11,736 nucleotides of DNA from an uncultured Eubacteriales bacterium (GTDB lineage: Bacteria > Bacillota > Clostridia > Christensenellales > Pumilibacteraceae): contig UQSP01000052.1 of NCBI GenBank assembly GCA_900543755.1, positions 1 through 11,736 on the forward strand, in the 5' to 3' direction. Made by a program: the position numbers and the translations under genes. Below are positions 1-7,411 of this stretch, piece by piece. The notes under the pieces are model-generated. The model ran no database searches and was not told where the DNA came from. It worked only from the letters and a program-made list of their open reading frames with translations. The first letter of the stretch is position 1, and each line of letters begins with the position of its first letter.

Positions 1-48
1 TCTACACCCTAGAGTTCGTCGGCAGCGTCAGATGTGTATAAGAGACAG
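1..48 (+). other. Nextera-type sequencing adapter, P5 side (artefact)
   Basis: This stretch is synthetic, not genomic. Bases 1-7 match the end of the Illumina P5 oligo, 8-15 (CCTAGAGT) sit where the i5 index belongs, 16-29 match the Nextera read 1 adapter, and 30-48 are the 19-base Tn5 mosaic end. The organism's DNA starts at base 49. An open frame running from GTG at 34 into the first gene is therefore partly adapter-encoded and should not be used as a start. Confidence 0.98.
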
Positions 49-105
49 AAATATTATAAAAACGAAAATTATTTTCAACAGAGCATAATTAAGGAGCGTA
101 TTCAA

Positions 106-1530
106 ATGGAATTCAACGAGTTTTTATTTACAAACGTGCTGTGCGAGCTGGAAGACGCCGTGGGCAGGGAAAACTGTTCCGTCCGCGAGGCGGATAAGAT
201 TACGCACAGCGTGGATTATTTCTGGCTGTCGCGCATGTGGGCGGACAGGGGCAAGCGTATGCCCGAGGCGGACGTCGTTGTATGTCCTCTTAACGCCGAG
301 GAAACAAGTAAGGTGCTTAAAATCGCCAATTACTATAAAATTCCCGTGACTACGTGGGGCGGCGGAGGCGGCACTCAGGGTGGCGCGATTCCCGTTGCGG
401 GCGGTATCGTGGTGGACACCAAACGCATGGATAAGATTTACGAGGTCAACACCGAAAGCATGTATATCGAATGCGGTGCGGGTGCCATATACAAGCACGT
501 CGAATGGGCGGCAAACGAAAAAGGTTACGCCACCATGCATTATCCCAGCTCGCTTACCTGTTCCACGGTGGGCGGATTTCTGGCGCACCGCGGCATAGGA
601 GTGGTAAGTACCAAATACGGCAAGATTGACGATATGGTGCTTAAGATGGAAATCGTACTTCCCAACGGCGATATAATAACGACTTCGCCTGCTCCCAAGC
701 ACGCCGCGGGGCCCGACCTCAATCAGATATTCATCGGCAGCGAGGGCACGTTGGGTATTATAACAAAAGCTCAGATGCGCATTTACGAGCAGCCCGAAGT
801 AAGATATTTCCGCGGTTTTCTGTTCCGCGACATGACCTCTGCGTTCAAGGCGGGCAAAGAAATTCTGCAAAAGTTCAAGCCCAGCGTCATGCGCCTTTAC
901 GACGAGGCTGAAACGGGCTCTTTAATCAAAAAGATTGTGGGCGTGGAAAAGAAGGGCGCGTTTATGAACGTCGCGGTGGAGGGCGTAAAGGAAATCACCG
1001 ACGTGGAGCTTAAAATACTTCTCGAAACGTTCCGTAAATACGGCGCGGAGGACCTGGGCGCGGAATACGGCGAAAAGTGGTGGAAGGAAAAAATTACGTT
1101 TTTCTATCCCGGGCACATGATGGACTTGCCGCAGATGTTCGGAACCATGGATACGATTGCGCCTTACGATAAGATAGAAAAAATTTATTGGGAGATGAAA
1201 AAGGCGATAGAAACCAATTTCCCCATGGCGCGGTTTATTGCGCATTTCTCGCATTGGTACGAATGGGGTTGCATGATTTACGACCGTTTTATCGTGGACG
1301 ATGTACCTAAGGACCCCAAGGAAGCTATGCGGCTTCATAACGCAATCTGGAATTGCGGCGTGCGTACCGCATTGAAGAACGGAGGCGTGGTAAACGACCA
1401 TCACGGAGTGGGAATAAAGCTGGGAAGACTTATGAAGGAGCAGTACGGACCCGCGATGCAGGTTTTTACGGGCATAAAAAAACAGCTTGACCCCAACGGA
1501 ATAATGAATCCGTTTAAACTCGGTTTGTGA
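106..1530 (+). CDS. FAD-linked dehydrogenase, alkylglycerone-phosphate synthase/GlcD-like
   Basis: Predicted cytoplasmic flavoprotein of the VAO/PCMH (FAD_binding_4) fold, 474 aa, which should oxidise a hydroxy substrate and pass electrons on. The start is ATG 106, preceded by AAGGAG at 91-96; the upstream in-frame extension is mostly adapter. The FAD-binding domain (about 50-230) shows the glycine-rich loop GGGGGTQGG (85-93), then YPSS..STVGG and GSEGTLGIIT. The C-terminal FAD-oxidase domain carries SHWYEWG and the HHGVG motif (H432, H433), and ends with the usual LDP.GIMNP. The STVGG, GPD...GSEGTLG, SH.Y..G and HHGVG motifs resemble alkylglycerone-phosphate synthase more than lactate or glycolate oxidase. 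Linkage to an Fe-S protein (20-base gap) and, farther on, an ETF suggests a catabolic dehydrogenase rather than ether-lipid synthesis. The family is clear; the substrate is unknown. Its promoter lies beyond the insert end. Confidence 0.9.
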   Translation: MEFNEFLFTNVLCELEDAVGRENCSVREADKITHSVDYFWLSRMWADRGKRMPEADVVVCPLNAEETSKVLKIANYYKIPVTTWGGGGGTQGGAIPVAGGIVVDTKRMDKIYEVNTESMYIECGAGAIYKHVEWAANEKGYATMHYPSSLTCSTVGGFLAHRGIGVVSTKYGKIDDMVLKMEIVLPNGDIITTSPAPKHAAGPDLNQIFIGSEGTLGIITKAQMRIYEQPEVRYFRGFLFRDMTSAFKAGKEILQKFKPSVMRLYDEAETGSLIKKIVGVEKKGAFMNVAVEGVKEITDVELKILLETFRKYGAEDLGAEYGEKWWKEKITFFYPGHMMDLPQMFGTMDTIAPYDKIEKIYWEMKKAIETNFPMARFIAHFSHWYEWGCMIYDRFIVDDVPKDPKEAMRLHNAIWNCGVRTALKNGGVVNDHHGVGIKLGRLMKEQYGPAMQVFTGIKKQLDPNGIMNPFKLGL

Positions 1531-1550
1531 CGAAAAGGAGAATTATAGCA

Positions 1551-2630
1551 ATGAATTTTACCGAAAAAGCCAAAAAACATATAGACTCGTGCAGATTTTG
1601 CTGGATGTGCCGCCATATTTGTCCGATAGGCAACGCAACGGGCCAGGAACGCAACAACGCCCGCGCCCGTGCACTTTGTTTGTCGTTGGTCATGCGCGGC
1701 GCGGAAAATCCGGAAGCGGTTGCCGACAACGTTTACGAATGCGCTTTGTGCGGCGCGTGCGTCAAGGAGTGCGCTACGGGTTGGGACCCCGTGTCCTTCA
1801 CTCTCGAGGCAAGAAAAGAGCTGGCAATGGAAGGAAAATTGCCCTCTTACATAGAAAAATTGCTGGATAATTACGAAAAGAGCGGTTCCGTTTATGCCGC
1901 CGCGGAAGAAAACTCTGCTTTAACCGAGGCAAAGAAAAGACACGCAAATAAAACTGACACGCTGTTTTTGCTTTCTCACGCGGCGATTTATCGCGACGGA
2001 ACGGATACCGTGAAATCCGTCGGACTTCTGGAAAAAACGGGAATAAAGTTTACGGTTGCGGAAAAAGAGCCGTCTTCGGGTGCGGACCTCCGTTTTCTTA
2101 TCGGCGACACGGGAGAAACTCAGGAAGCGGCAAGGAATTGCGCTGAATTGTTAAACGAATACAAAACCGTGATTTTCCTTAATCCCGACGACGCCAAAAT
2201 CGTCGTCCGCGAATACAAGGAGTGGGGAATAGACGTAAAAGCCAAGCTTTTCACGTTTACTTCCTTTATAGCCGACAACCTTGACAAACTGAAAGTCAAA
2301 CGCAAAAAGTTAAAAATTGCGCCGCAGGACCCGTTTGCTTTAGGAAGAGAACTTGAAGAAACCGAGCCTTTAAGAAAGATAGCTGCGGCAGCCGGAACAC
2401 TTAACGAAATGCTTAATAACAGAAAAGACACGTTCATGGCGGCAAGCGCGATTATGGCGGAGTATATGCCGGATGTTATGAAAACCGTGGGTGAGCGCCG
2501 TCTACGCGATTCGGCGGCAGTTGGCGCGGACGCAATGCTTACCTGCTCACCGTCCGAGCACGCGGTAGTCAAAGACCTGGCTTTTGACGGAGTGAAAGCA
2601 ATTTCCGTCGCGGAACTGCTTCTTGACTGA
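1551..2630 (+). CDS. Iron-sulfur protein, GlcF/HdrD-like with degenerate CCG domains
   Basis: Electron-transfer partner of the preceding flavoprotein, 359 aa. The start is ATG 1551 with AAGGAG just upstream; a GTG at 1527 lacks a site and overlaps the previous gene. Two ferredoxin-type clusters are plain: C14-x2-C17-x2-C20-x3-C24-P and C64-x2-C67-x2-C70-x3-C74, each able to hold a [4Fe-4S] cluster. The rest follows the two-repeat cysteine-rich (CCG) layout of GlcF and HdrD, but the cysteines are gone. The first CCG reads SSG (175-177), the following CP.C position reads NPDD (211-214), HDPC.LGR reads QDPFALGR (259-266), the second CCG region (about 293-300) has no cysteine, and only C332 remains in TCSPSE. 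C43, C197 and C332 are the only other cysteines. It probably relays electrons without the catalytic non-cubane cluster. The Fe-S function is firm; the exact role is inferred. Confidence 0.85.
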   Translation: MNFTEKAKKHIDSCRFCWMCRHICPIGNATGQERNNARARALCLSLVMRGAENPEAVADNVYECALCGACVKECATGWDPVSFTLEARKELAMEGKLPSYIEKLLDNYEKSGSVYAAAEENSALTEAKKRHANKTDTLFLLSHAAIYRDGTDTVKSVGLLEKTGIKFTVAEKEPSSGADLRFLIGDTGETQEAARNCAELLNEYKTVIFLNPDDAKIVVREYKEWGIDVKAKLFTFTSFIADNLDKLKVKRKKLKIAPQDPFALGRELEETEPLRKIAAAAGTLNEMLNNRKDTFMAASAIMAEYMPDVMKTVGERRLRDSAAVGADAMLTCSPSEHAVVKDLAFDGVKAISVAELLLD

Positions 2631-2658
2631 AAAAAAGGAAAAAACCGCGTCGCAAGCC

Positions 2659-2688
2659 TTGATTACCGTTCGGTTTTAAAGGTATAAT
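2659..2688 (+). promoter_or_regulatory. Sigma-70-type promoter of the iolB gene
   Basis: A TTGATT -35 box (2659-2664), an 18-base spacer and a perfect TATAAT -10 box (2683-2688) lie in the 171-base gap before iolB. Transcription would start near 2695 and leave a leader of about 107 nt. No plus-strand terminator separates this promoter from the Fe-S gene, so readthrough from the first two genes is also possible. Confidence 0.65.
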
Positions 2689-2745
2689 ATTCAAAAGCAT
2701 AATAAACCGAATTTTTTTAAGGGATACGGGAAAAAGTCGGTTTAT
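2669..2745 (+). repeat. Three evenly spaced TCGGTTT/AAACCGA boxes (possible operators or leader hairpin)
   Basis: TCGGTTT occurs at 2670-2676 and 2737-2743, and its reverse complement AAACCGA at 2704-2710, so box centres lie about 33-34 bases apart and flank the promoter -10. The last two form a perfect 9-bp stem (2702-2710 with 2737-2745) in the predicted leader. The first and second also pair and are followed by seven T residues (2712-2718). They could be regulator half-sites or alternative leader structures; the sequence does not decide. Confidence 0.4.
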
Positions 2746-2801
2746 AAAAATTAAGTAAATAAATTTAAGCAAACACAATTTGTTTTTACAGGGGTGGAAT
2801 C

Positions 2802-3587
2802 ATGAATTTCAAAAAAACATGGGATAAAAAAGAAGGACTTACCTCCTTGTTTGAGGGCGGCAATCTTAAAATGATGTCGCTTAAAATGCTTAAGCTTTCC
2901 GCAGGCAACGAAAGTACAAACGCTTTCGACGGGCAGGAGGCGGCTTTAATTATACTTTGCGGCAAATGCGACGTCAAAGGCGAAAGTTTTTGTTTCGAAA
3001 ACATAGGTAAACGCGAAACCGTATTCGGCGGTGCGGCGACGGCCGTGTACGTGCCCGCAAACGAAAAGTTTACGGTTAAAGCGGTGACCGACGTAGAAAT
3101 CGCGGTGGCGCTTGCCCCTGCCGTAAAGAAGTATCCTGCAAAACTCATTCGTCCCGAGGACGTTGTCATAAAAGACCTGGGAAAGGACGGGTGGAAAAGA
3201 CAGGCGCATTTCGTGCTTGACGAGCGTACCGACGCAAACCTCCTTTACATCGGGGAAGCTTATGTAAAGTCGGGAATGTGGGCAAGTTATCCGCCGCACA
3301 AACACGACGAGGACAATATGCCTACGGAGGGAATTCTCGAAGAAATTTATTATTACGAGTTCGATAAACCTCAGGGATTCGGAATTCAGCGCGTTTACGA
3401 CAAACAGGGCACGTTTGACGAAACTTATACCGTCAAAAGCGGCGACGCGGTGGAAATTCCCAAGGGATATCATCCTTTTTGCTGCGCTCCCGGCTACGAC
3501 AATTACTATCTGTGGATAATGGCAGGCAAAAACCGCGGCTTTTTCATGACTAGCGAAGAGGCACATAAGTGGCTTAACCAAAAATAA
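2802..3587 (+). CDS. iolB: 5-deoxy-glucuronate isomerase (IolB family)
   Basis: Bicupin isomerase that in inositol catabolism converts 5-deoxy-D-glucuronate to 2-deoxy-5-keto-D-gluconate, in the cytoplasm. The 261-aa product is of usual IolB length. The family signature SYPPHKHD (162-169; H166 and H168 are likely metal ligands), then LEEIYYYEF (179-187), QGFGIQRVYD, GDAVEIPKGYHPF and YDNYYLWIMAG are all present in order. ATG 2802 follows a GGGGTGG ribosome binding site. It has its own promoter and opens the run of sugar-processing genes. IolD, the enzyme that normally makes the IolB precursor, is not in the window, so either the rest of an inositol pathway lies elsewhere or this homologue acts on a related uronate-like sugar. 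Family assignment is very secure; the true substrate is less so. Confidence 0.92.
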   Translation: MNFKKTWDKKEGLTSLFEGGNLKMMSLKMLKLSAGNESTNAFDGQEAALIILCGKCDVKGESFCFENIGKRETVFGGAATAVYVPANEKFTVKAVTDVEIAVALAPAVKKYPAKLIRPEDVVIKDLGKDGWKRQAHFVLDERTDANLLYIGEAYVKSGMWASYPPHKHDEDNMPTEGILEEIYYYEFDKPQGFGIQRVYDKQGTFDETYTVKSGDAVEIPKGYHPFCCAPGYDNYYLWIMAGKNRGFFMTSEEAHKWLNQK

Positions 3588-3642
3588 TTATCCGCTTTTA
3601 CGGAAAAGATAATCGGAATAATATATTTACAAGGCGGTCACA

Positions 3643-5106
3643 ATGTATTTTTTAGGCGTAGATTTCGGCGGAGGCTCATGTAAAGCAACGCTGTTAAGTT
3701 CTTTTGGCAAGGTTATTACGGAAGCGTCTTCTGAATATCCGACGCAATATACGGCGGACGGAGGAGCGTGCCAAAACCCTTCGGACTGGATTAAAAGTGC
3801 GCTTGAGTGCATAAAAACGGTACTTAAATCGGTGCGGGCGGAAGAAATTAAATGTGTTTGTTTTTCGGCGGCAACGCATACCGCCGTGCTTTTGGGCGCG
3901 GACGGAAATCCTCTTTGTCCGTCGGTTTACTGGACGGATACGAGAAGCGCCTTCGACGCACGCGAGCTAAATGATATCTGCGGCGATGAAATCAGACGTA
4001 AAACCTTACATTCGCCGTCGCCCGTGTGGACGATTGCGCAATTAAGGTTTATAAGCAGAGTAAGCCCTGAAACAATGCGCTTTGTCAAAAGAATTACGTT
4101 TGCAAAGGATTACGTCCGAGGCTTTTTTACGGGCGACTTCGTAACCGACCGTATAGAGGCGGCGGGAAGTATGTTTTACGACGTAGCGGAAAACCGTTGG
4201 GATTCGCGGCTGTGTTCCCTTGCCGGAATAAGCGAGGAAGTTTTGCCTAAGCTCAACGAGCCTCTGGACACTGCCGGTTATGTGACTTTTTCCGCGGCGG
4301 AGGCTTCGGGACTGAAAGAAGGGACGCTTGTGATAACGGGCTGTACCGATACGGCGGCGGAAGTATTTGCAGCAGGGTGCATTAATAAGGGCGACGCGTC
4401 CGTCAAGTTTGCGACGGCGGGAAGAATATGCGTAATAAGCGACGGACCCGTAGTCAACGAAAACGTCATAAATTACACTCATCTTAAAAAAGGGCTTTGG
4501 TACCCCGGAAGCGCGACCAAATCCTGCGCCGCGTCTTTAAGATGGTTCAGGGACGCGTTCGGCGGCGATTACGGCGCGCTTGACGCCGAGGCTTTAAATA
4601 CAAACGCGGGGGCGGACGGGCTTCTTTTTCATCCGTACTTAAGCGGAGAACTGACTCCTTACAATCTGCCGTCCATGCGCGGCGCGTTCAACGGCGTGAC
4701 GGGAATTCACCGTAAAGGCCATTTTGCGCGTGCGGTAATGGAAGGCGCGGCTTTTTCCATGCGGCATTGCCTTGACTCTATAAGAAAATCGGGCCTTGAC
4801 GCGGGAGATAAAGCGGTGTTTTTGGGCGGCGCGGCAAAAAGCGCGCTTTGGCGGCAAATAGCGGCGGACATTCTTGAGATGGAACTTACTGTCAGGAAAC
4901 ACTGCGATTCGTCTTTCGGCGGAGCCATGCTTGCGGGAATAGGCGCAGGTGCGTTCAAAGATACGGACGAGGCTTTTAAGGTATGCCGTCCCGAGGAAAT
5001 TACGGTTTATCCCGACGAGAAAAACCGCGAGGTTTATAAGGAGGCTTTTGCCCGTTACCTTTCCTTTGCCGAATTTTATAAAGAGTTTTACGGAGCGAAA
5101 CAATGA
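3643..5106 (+). CDS. FGGY-family carbohydrate kinase (xylulokinase-like)
   Basis: ATP-dependent sugar kinase with the two-domain FGGY/hexokinase-actin fold, 487 aa, close to xylulokinase length. Visible elements are the N-terminal phosphate loop GVDFGGGSCKAT (5-16), a substrate region with H79 and W97.D99.R101, the KDY motif (155-157) with TGDF, the probable catalytic base D236 in GCTDTAAE, and the C-terminal GGAAKSALWRQIAADIL nucleotide-binding motif. Nothing essential appears lost. The likely substrate is a ketose or polyol; FGGY members also phosphorylate ribulose, fuculose, glycerol and erythritol, so I give no symbol. It starts 55 bases after iolB with a GGCGG site, and its stop overlaps the ETF start by 4 bases (ATGA), which implies translational coupling of kinase and ETF. 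It differs in fold from the PfkB kinase downstream, so the locus encodes two independent phosphorylations. Confidence 0.9.
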   Translation: MYFLGVDFGGGSCKATLLSSFGKVITEASSEYPTQYTADGGACQNPSDWIKSALECIKTVLKSVRAEEIKCVCFSAATHTAVLLGADGNPLCPSVYWTDTRSAFDARELNDICGDEIRRKTLHSPSPVWTIAQLRFISRVSPETMRFVKRITFAKDYVRGFFTGDFVTDRIEAAGSMFYDVAENRWDSRLCSLAGISEEVLPKLNEPLDTAGYVTFSAAEASGLKEGTLVITGCTDTAAEVFAAGCINKGDASVKFATAGRICVISDGPVVNENVINYTHLKKGLWYPGSATKSCAASLRWFRDAFGGDYGALDAEALNTNAGADGLLFHPYLSGELTPYNLPSMRGAFNGVTGIHRKGHFARAVMEGAAFSMRHCLDSIRKSGLDAGDKAVFLGGAAKSALWRQIAADILEMELTVRKHCDSSFGGAMLAGIGAGAFKDTDEAFKVCRPEEITVYPDEKNREVYKEAFARYLSFAEFYKEFYGAKQ

Positions 5107-6458
5107 AAGTCGCGGTATGCGTAAAATTTCCGTTTGGCGAAATAAATCCCTTCGATGCCTGCGCTTTGGAAGCGGCTTTAAGTCTGTCGGATGCGGAAAT
5201 AACTTTAATAAGTATGTCGCCGTTAAACGTGTTGCCCGCATTCAAGGAGCTTACGCGTTACAACAAAGTGTCGCGCGCAATATTGCTCTTTGGCCCTGAG
5301 TTCGCAGGCTCGGACACGCTTGCCACATCGTACGCTCTTTCGCTTTTACTGAAAAGAATTTCTCCCGATATGGTGTTTTTCGGTTCCCGTTCCGTAGATT
5401 CGGATACGGCGCAGGTACCTGCCCAGACGGCGCAAAGACTCGGGTTCTCGTTTTACCCGTCAGTAATGCGGCTGTCGGATAACGAGGTCGTGACGCGGCA
5501 AGGAAGTTTTAAACTGAATCTGCCCGCCGCACTGTCTTTCGAAAGAATAAACGTCCTGCGCTTTCCTTCTTTTCGCCAAAAGCCTTTAGAGGCGGAAGTC
5601 TTGTCCGCTTCCGACTTGAATGCGGATAAATCTCTTACGGGACTGGAAGGTTCGCCGACCAGAGTATTAAATTATGTTAAAACCGAGGGAAAGACGAGAA
5701 AATGCAGGTTTATCGGTAAAGAGGAATTTTTTCCGCTTATCGAAAGTTTGAAAGACGTCAGGAAAAAACGCTTTGAAATAAGGGAAAGCACGGAAAAAAC
5801 GAGCCTTGCGCTGGCAATCGGCGCGGGCGCGGAAGAATATGCAAACGCGATTGCGGAAAAAGTGATTTATTTTCCTTTTCTGTCGGCAGAAGAAGCCGTG
5901 CAAAAGATAAAAGAACATTCTCCAAAGGCGGTGATTTTTGCCTCTTCGCCCGAAAACAAAACGGTTGCGGCGTTTGTTGCGGCAAGCCTTGGATTAGGGC
6001 TTTGCGCCGATTGTACGAATCTGAGAGCGGAAAACGGGAAAATAATCGCCACCCGTCCCGTAAACAGCGGCAGAGATTACGCGGATATAATAAGCCGAAC
6101 TTCGCCTTTGCTTGCTACGGTTCTGTGTTATTCGGATACGGACGGAGTAATCGTTTCGGCCGGCAGGGGATGCGATAAGCAAACGGCAACAAAACTTGCG
6201 GATAAAATTAACGCGGCGCTGTGCTGCAGCCGTGCCGCCGTGGACGAAGGAAAATTTCCTTACGCTTGTCAGGTGGGACTCACCGGCAAGGCGGTTGCGC
6301 CCGACGTTTATATCGCGCTTGGCATTTCGGGGGCTGTCCAGCACGTTTGCGGAATGGAAAACAGCGGTACCGTTATTGCCGTAAATCCCGATAAAAGCGC
6401 GCGGATTTTCGATTTTGCCGATTATGGCGTTACGGAAAAAGCCGAAAATCTTTTATAA
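5103..6458 (+). CDS. etfBA: Fused electron transfer flavoprotein, EtfB-EtfA
   Basis: Single 451-aa protein joining the two ETF subunits in the order beta-alpha. The beta part (about 1-215) shows VCVK, INPFD (14-18), FAGSDTLATSYAL and DSDTAQV (99-105), and ends with GLEGSPTRV. The alpha part (about 230-451) has a divergent Rossmann region ending in LCADC.NL, then the FAD-binding signatures SAGRG (352-356), QVGLTGKAV, GISGAVQH (407-414), VNPDKSARIF and ADYG. All alpha FAD motifs are intact, so it should bind FAD. In the beta part the usual DGDTAQVGP reads DSDTAQVPA. ETFs carry electrons from dehydrogenases to quinone pools or, in anaerobes, can bifurcate between NADH and ferredoxin; the sequence alone does not tell me which applies. 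The partner is probably the FAD dehydrogenase/Fe-S pair at the left end. It overlaps the FGGY kinase by 4 bases. ETF subunits are normally two separate genes. Confidence 0.93.
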   Translation: MKVAVCVKFPFGEINPFDACALEAALSLSDAEITLISMSPLNVLPAFKELTRYNKVSRAILLFGPEFAGSDTLATSYALSLLLKRISPDMVFFGSRSVDSDTAQVPAQTAQRLGFSFYPSVMRLSDNEVVTRQGSFKLNLPAALSFERINVLRFPSFRQKPLEAEVLSASDLNADKSLTGLEGSPTRVLNYVKTEGKTRKCRFIGKEEFFPLIESLKDVRKKRFEIRESTEKTSLALAIGAGAEEYANAIAEKVIYFPFLSAEEAVQKIKEHSPKAVIFASSPENKTVAAFVAASLGLGLCADCTNLRAENGKIIATRPVNSGRDYADIISRTSPLLATVLCYSDTDGVIVSAGRGCDKQTATKLADKINAALCCSRAAVDEGKFPYACQVGLTGKAVAPDVYIALGISGAVQHVCGMENSGTVIAVNPDKSARIFDFADYGVTEKAENLL

Positions 6459-6460
6459 AA

Positions 6461-6479
6461 AAACTAAAAATTTTAGTTT
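6461..6479. repeat. Perfect AT-only inverted repeat after the ETF gene
   Basis: AAACTAAAA and TTTTAGTTT flank a single A, giving a 19-base dyad two bases past the ETF stop. It could form a weak hairpin, but it has no G or C and no following T-run on the plus strand, so it is a poor terminator and may be an operator or mRNA-end structure. The rest of the 122-base gap is AT-rich; a TATACT at 6555-6560 is too close to the ribosome binding site (6566-6571) to be a convincing -10. Confidence 0.4.
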
Positions 6480-6580
6480 GCGATTCAACGTAATAAACGG
6501 CAGAAAACCAGCATAAACGAAATAAATCCGTAAAATCATCTGTAAAAAAAATTTTATACTTATTCAAGGAGCAAAAAACC

Positions 6581-7411
6581 ATGGCGCTTGTTAATTTAAA
6601 AACAATTCTGAAAAAAGCAAAACAAGACGGCTTTGCCGTACCGGCTTTCAACGTCTACAACCTCGAAACGGTAATGGGCGTTATTTCCGCCGCGGAAGAA
6701 TCCCGTTCCCCCGTTATACTTCAGTGTTACGCACGGCTTTTCAAAGAAGGTTCGGCGTTTTATCTGGCGCCGTCCATACTTAAAGCGGCCGTCAACGCCG
6801 ACGTGCCCGTATGTTTTCATCTCGATCACGGCAACGGCGATACGGAGCTTATGCGCGCGTTGCGTTACGGTTGCACGGGCGTCATGACCGACGGCTCTCT
6901 GCTGCCTTTCGAGGAAAACGTCGCGCTTACCAAAAGAACGGTTTGCCTGGCCGCGCCCTCCGGCGTTTCGGTCGAAGGGGAGCTGGGACACATAGGCACC
7001 ACCGCGGACGCAAGTTTTACTGAATTTACCGACCCCGGGGAGGCGGAAACGTTCGTGCGAGAGACGGGTGTTGACGCTTTGGCGATACTTGTGGGGACGG
7101 CTCACGGCAGGTATAAAAAAGCGCCTAAACCGGATATTGACCGCATATCCGCTATAAACAAAATCACGGACGCGGCGCTTGTGCTTCACGGCGGCAGCGG
7201 TGTGCCCGACGAGGAAATAAAAAAGGCTATTAAAGCGGGAATATCCAAGGTGAATTTCGGCACGGACGTATGTTATTCTTTCCTCGACGCCGTTTTTGCA
7301 ACTTCGCGCGACACGGTCGCCATAGATTTGTTTATGAAAGGCGCGGTTAAAGCCGTTTCTGACTTTGCTTTAAGCAAAATAAGACTTCTGGGCTCGGAGA
7401 AAAAAGCATGA
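6581..7411 (+). CDS. Class II zinc-dependent aldolase (fructose-bisphosphate aldolase/IolJ-like)
   Basis: Cleaves a phosphorylated ketose into DHAP and an aldehyde in the cytoplasm. The 276-aa product has the full class II set: PAFNVYN near the start, HLDH with catalytic D82 and zinc ligand H83, MTDGSLLPFEEN (102-113), GVSVEGELGHIG with E134, GTAHGRYK with zinc ligand H175, LHGGSG with zinc ligand H203, and the phosphate-binding KVNFGTD (223-229). The start follows AAGGAG at 6566-6571. The gene overlaps the PfkB kinase by 4 bases, and a kinase-aldolase pair is the standard way to split a sugar. With IolB and PfkB nearby, the natural guess is the IolJ reaction on 6-phospho-5-dehydro-2-deoxygluconate. 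Fructose-, tagatose-bisphosphate or sulfofructose-phosphate aldolase are alternatives. Class certain, substrate inferred. Confidence 0.92.
   Translation: MALVNLKTILKKAKQDGFAVPAFNVYNLETVMGVISAAEESRSPVILQCYARLFKEGSAFYLAPSILKAAVNADVPVCFHLDHGNGDTELMRALRYGCTGVMTDGSLLPFEENVALTKRTVCLAAPSGVSVEGELGHIGTTADASFTEFTDPGEAETFVRETGVDALAILVGTAHGRYKKAPKPDIDRISAINKITDAALVLHGGSGVPDEEIKKAIKAGISKVNFGTDVCYSFLDAVFATSRDTVAIDLFMKGAVKAVSDFALSKIRLLGSEKKA

Noticed and set aside
34..105. GTG start at 34 giving a 498-aa first protein
   Set aside because: The first codons are Tn5 mosaic-end adapter; ATG 106 has a proper AAGGAG site.
1527..1550. GTG 1527 as start of the Fe-S protein
   Set aside because: It overlaps the previous stop without a ribosome site; ATG 1551 follows AAGGAG at good distance.
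2631..2658. Terminator between the Fe-S gene and iolB
   Set aside because: Only an A-rich run follows the stop; no hairpin with a plus-strand T-run before the promoter.
2659..2801. Known metabolite riboswitch in the iolB leader
   Set aside because: A stem can be drawn, but no recognised riboswitch core is visible.
2946..3581. Long antisense open frames, such as this 211-aa one and 4639-5241
   Set aside because: They lie opposite genes with clear family motifs, match no recognised motif, and arise from the codon bias of the real genes.
6555..6571. TATACT as a -10 for the aldolase gene
   Set aside because: No -35 is present and the start point would fall on the ribosome binding site.
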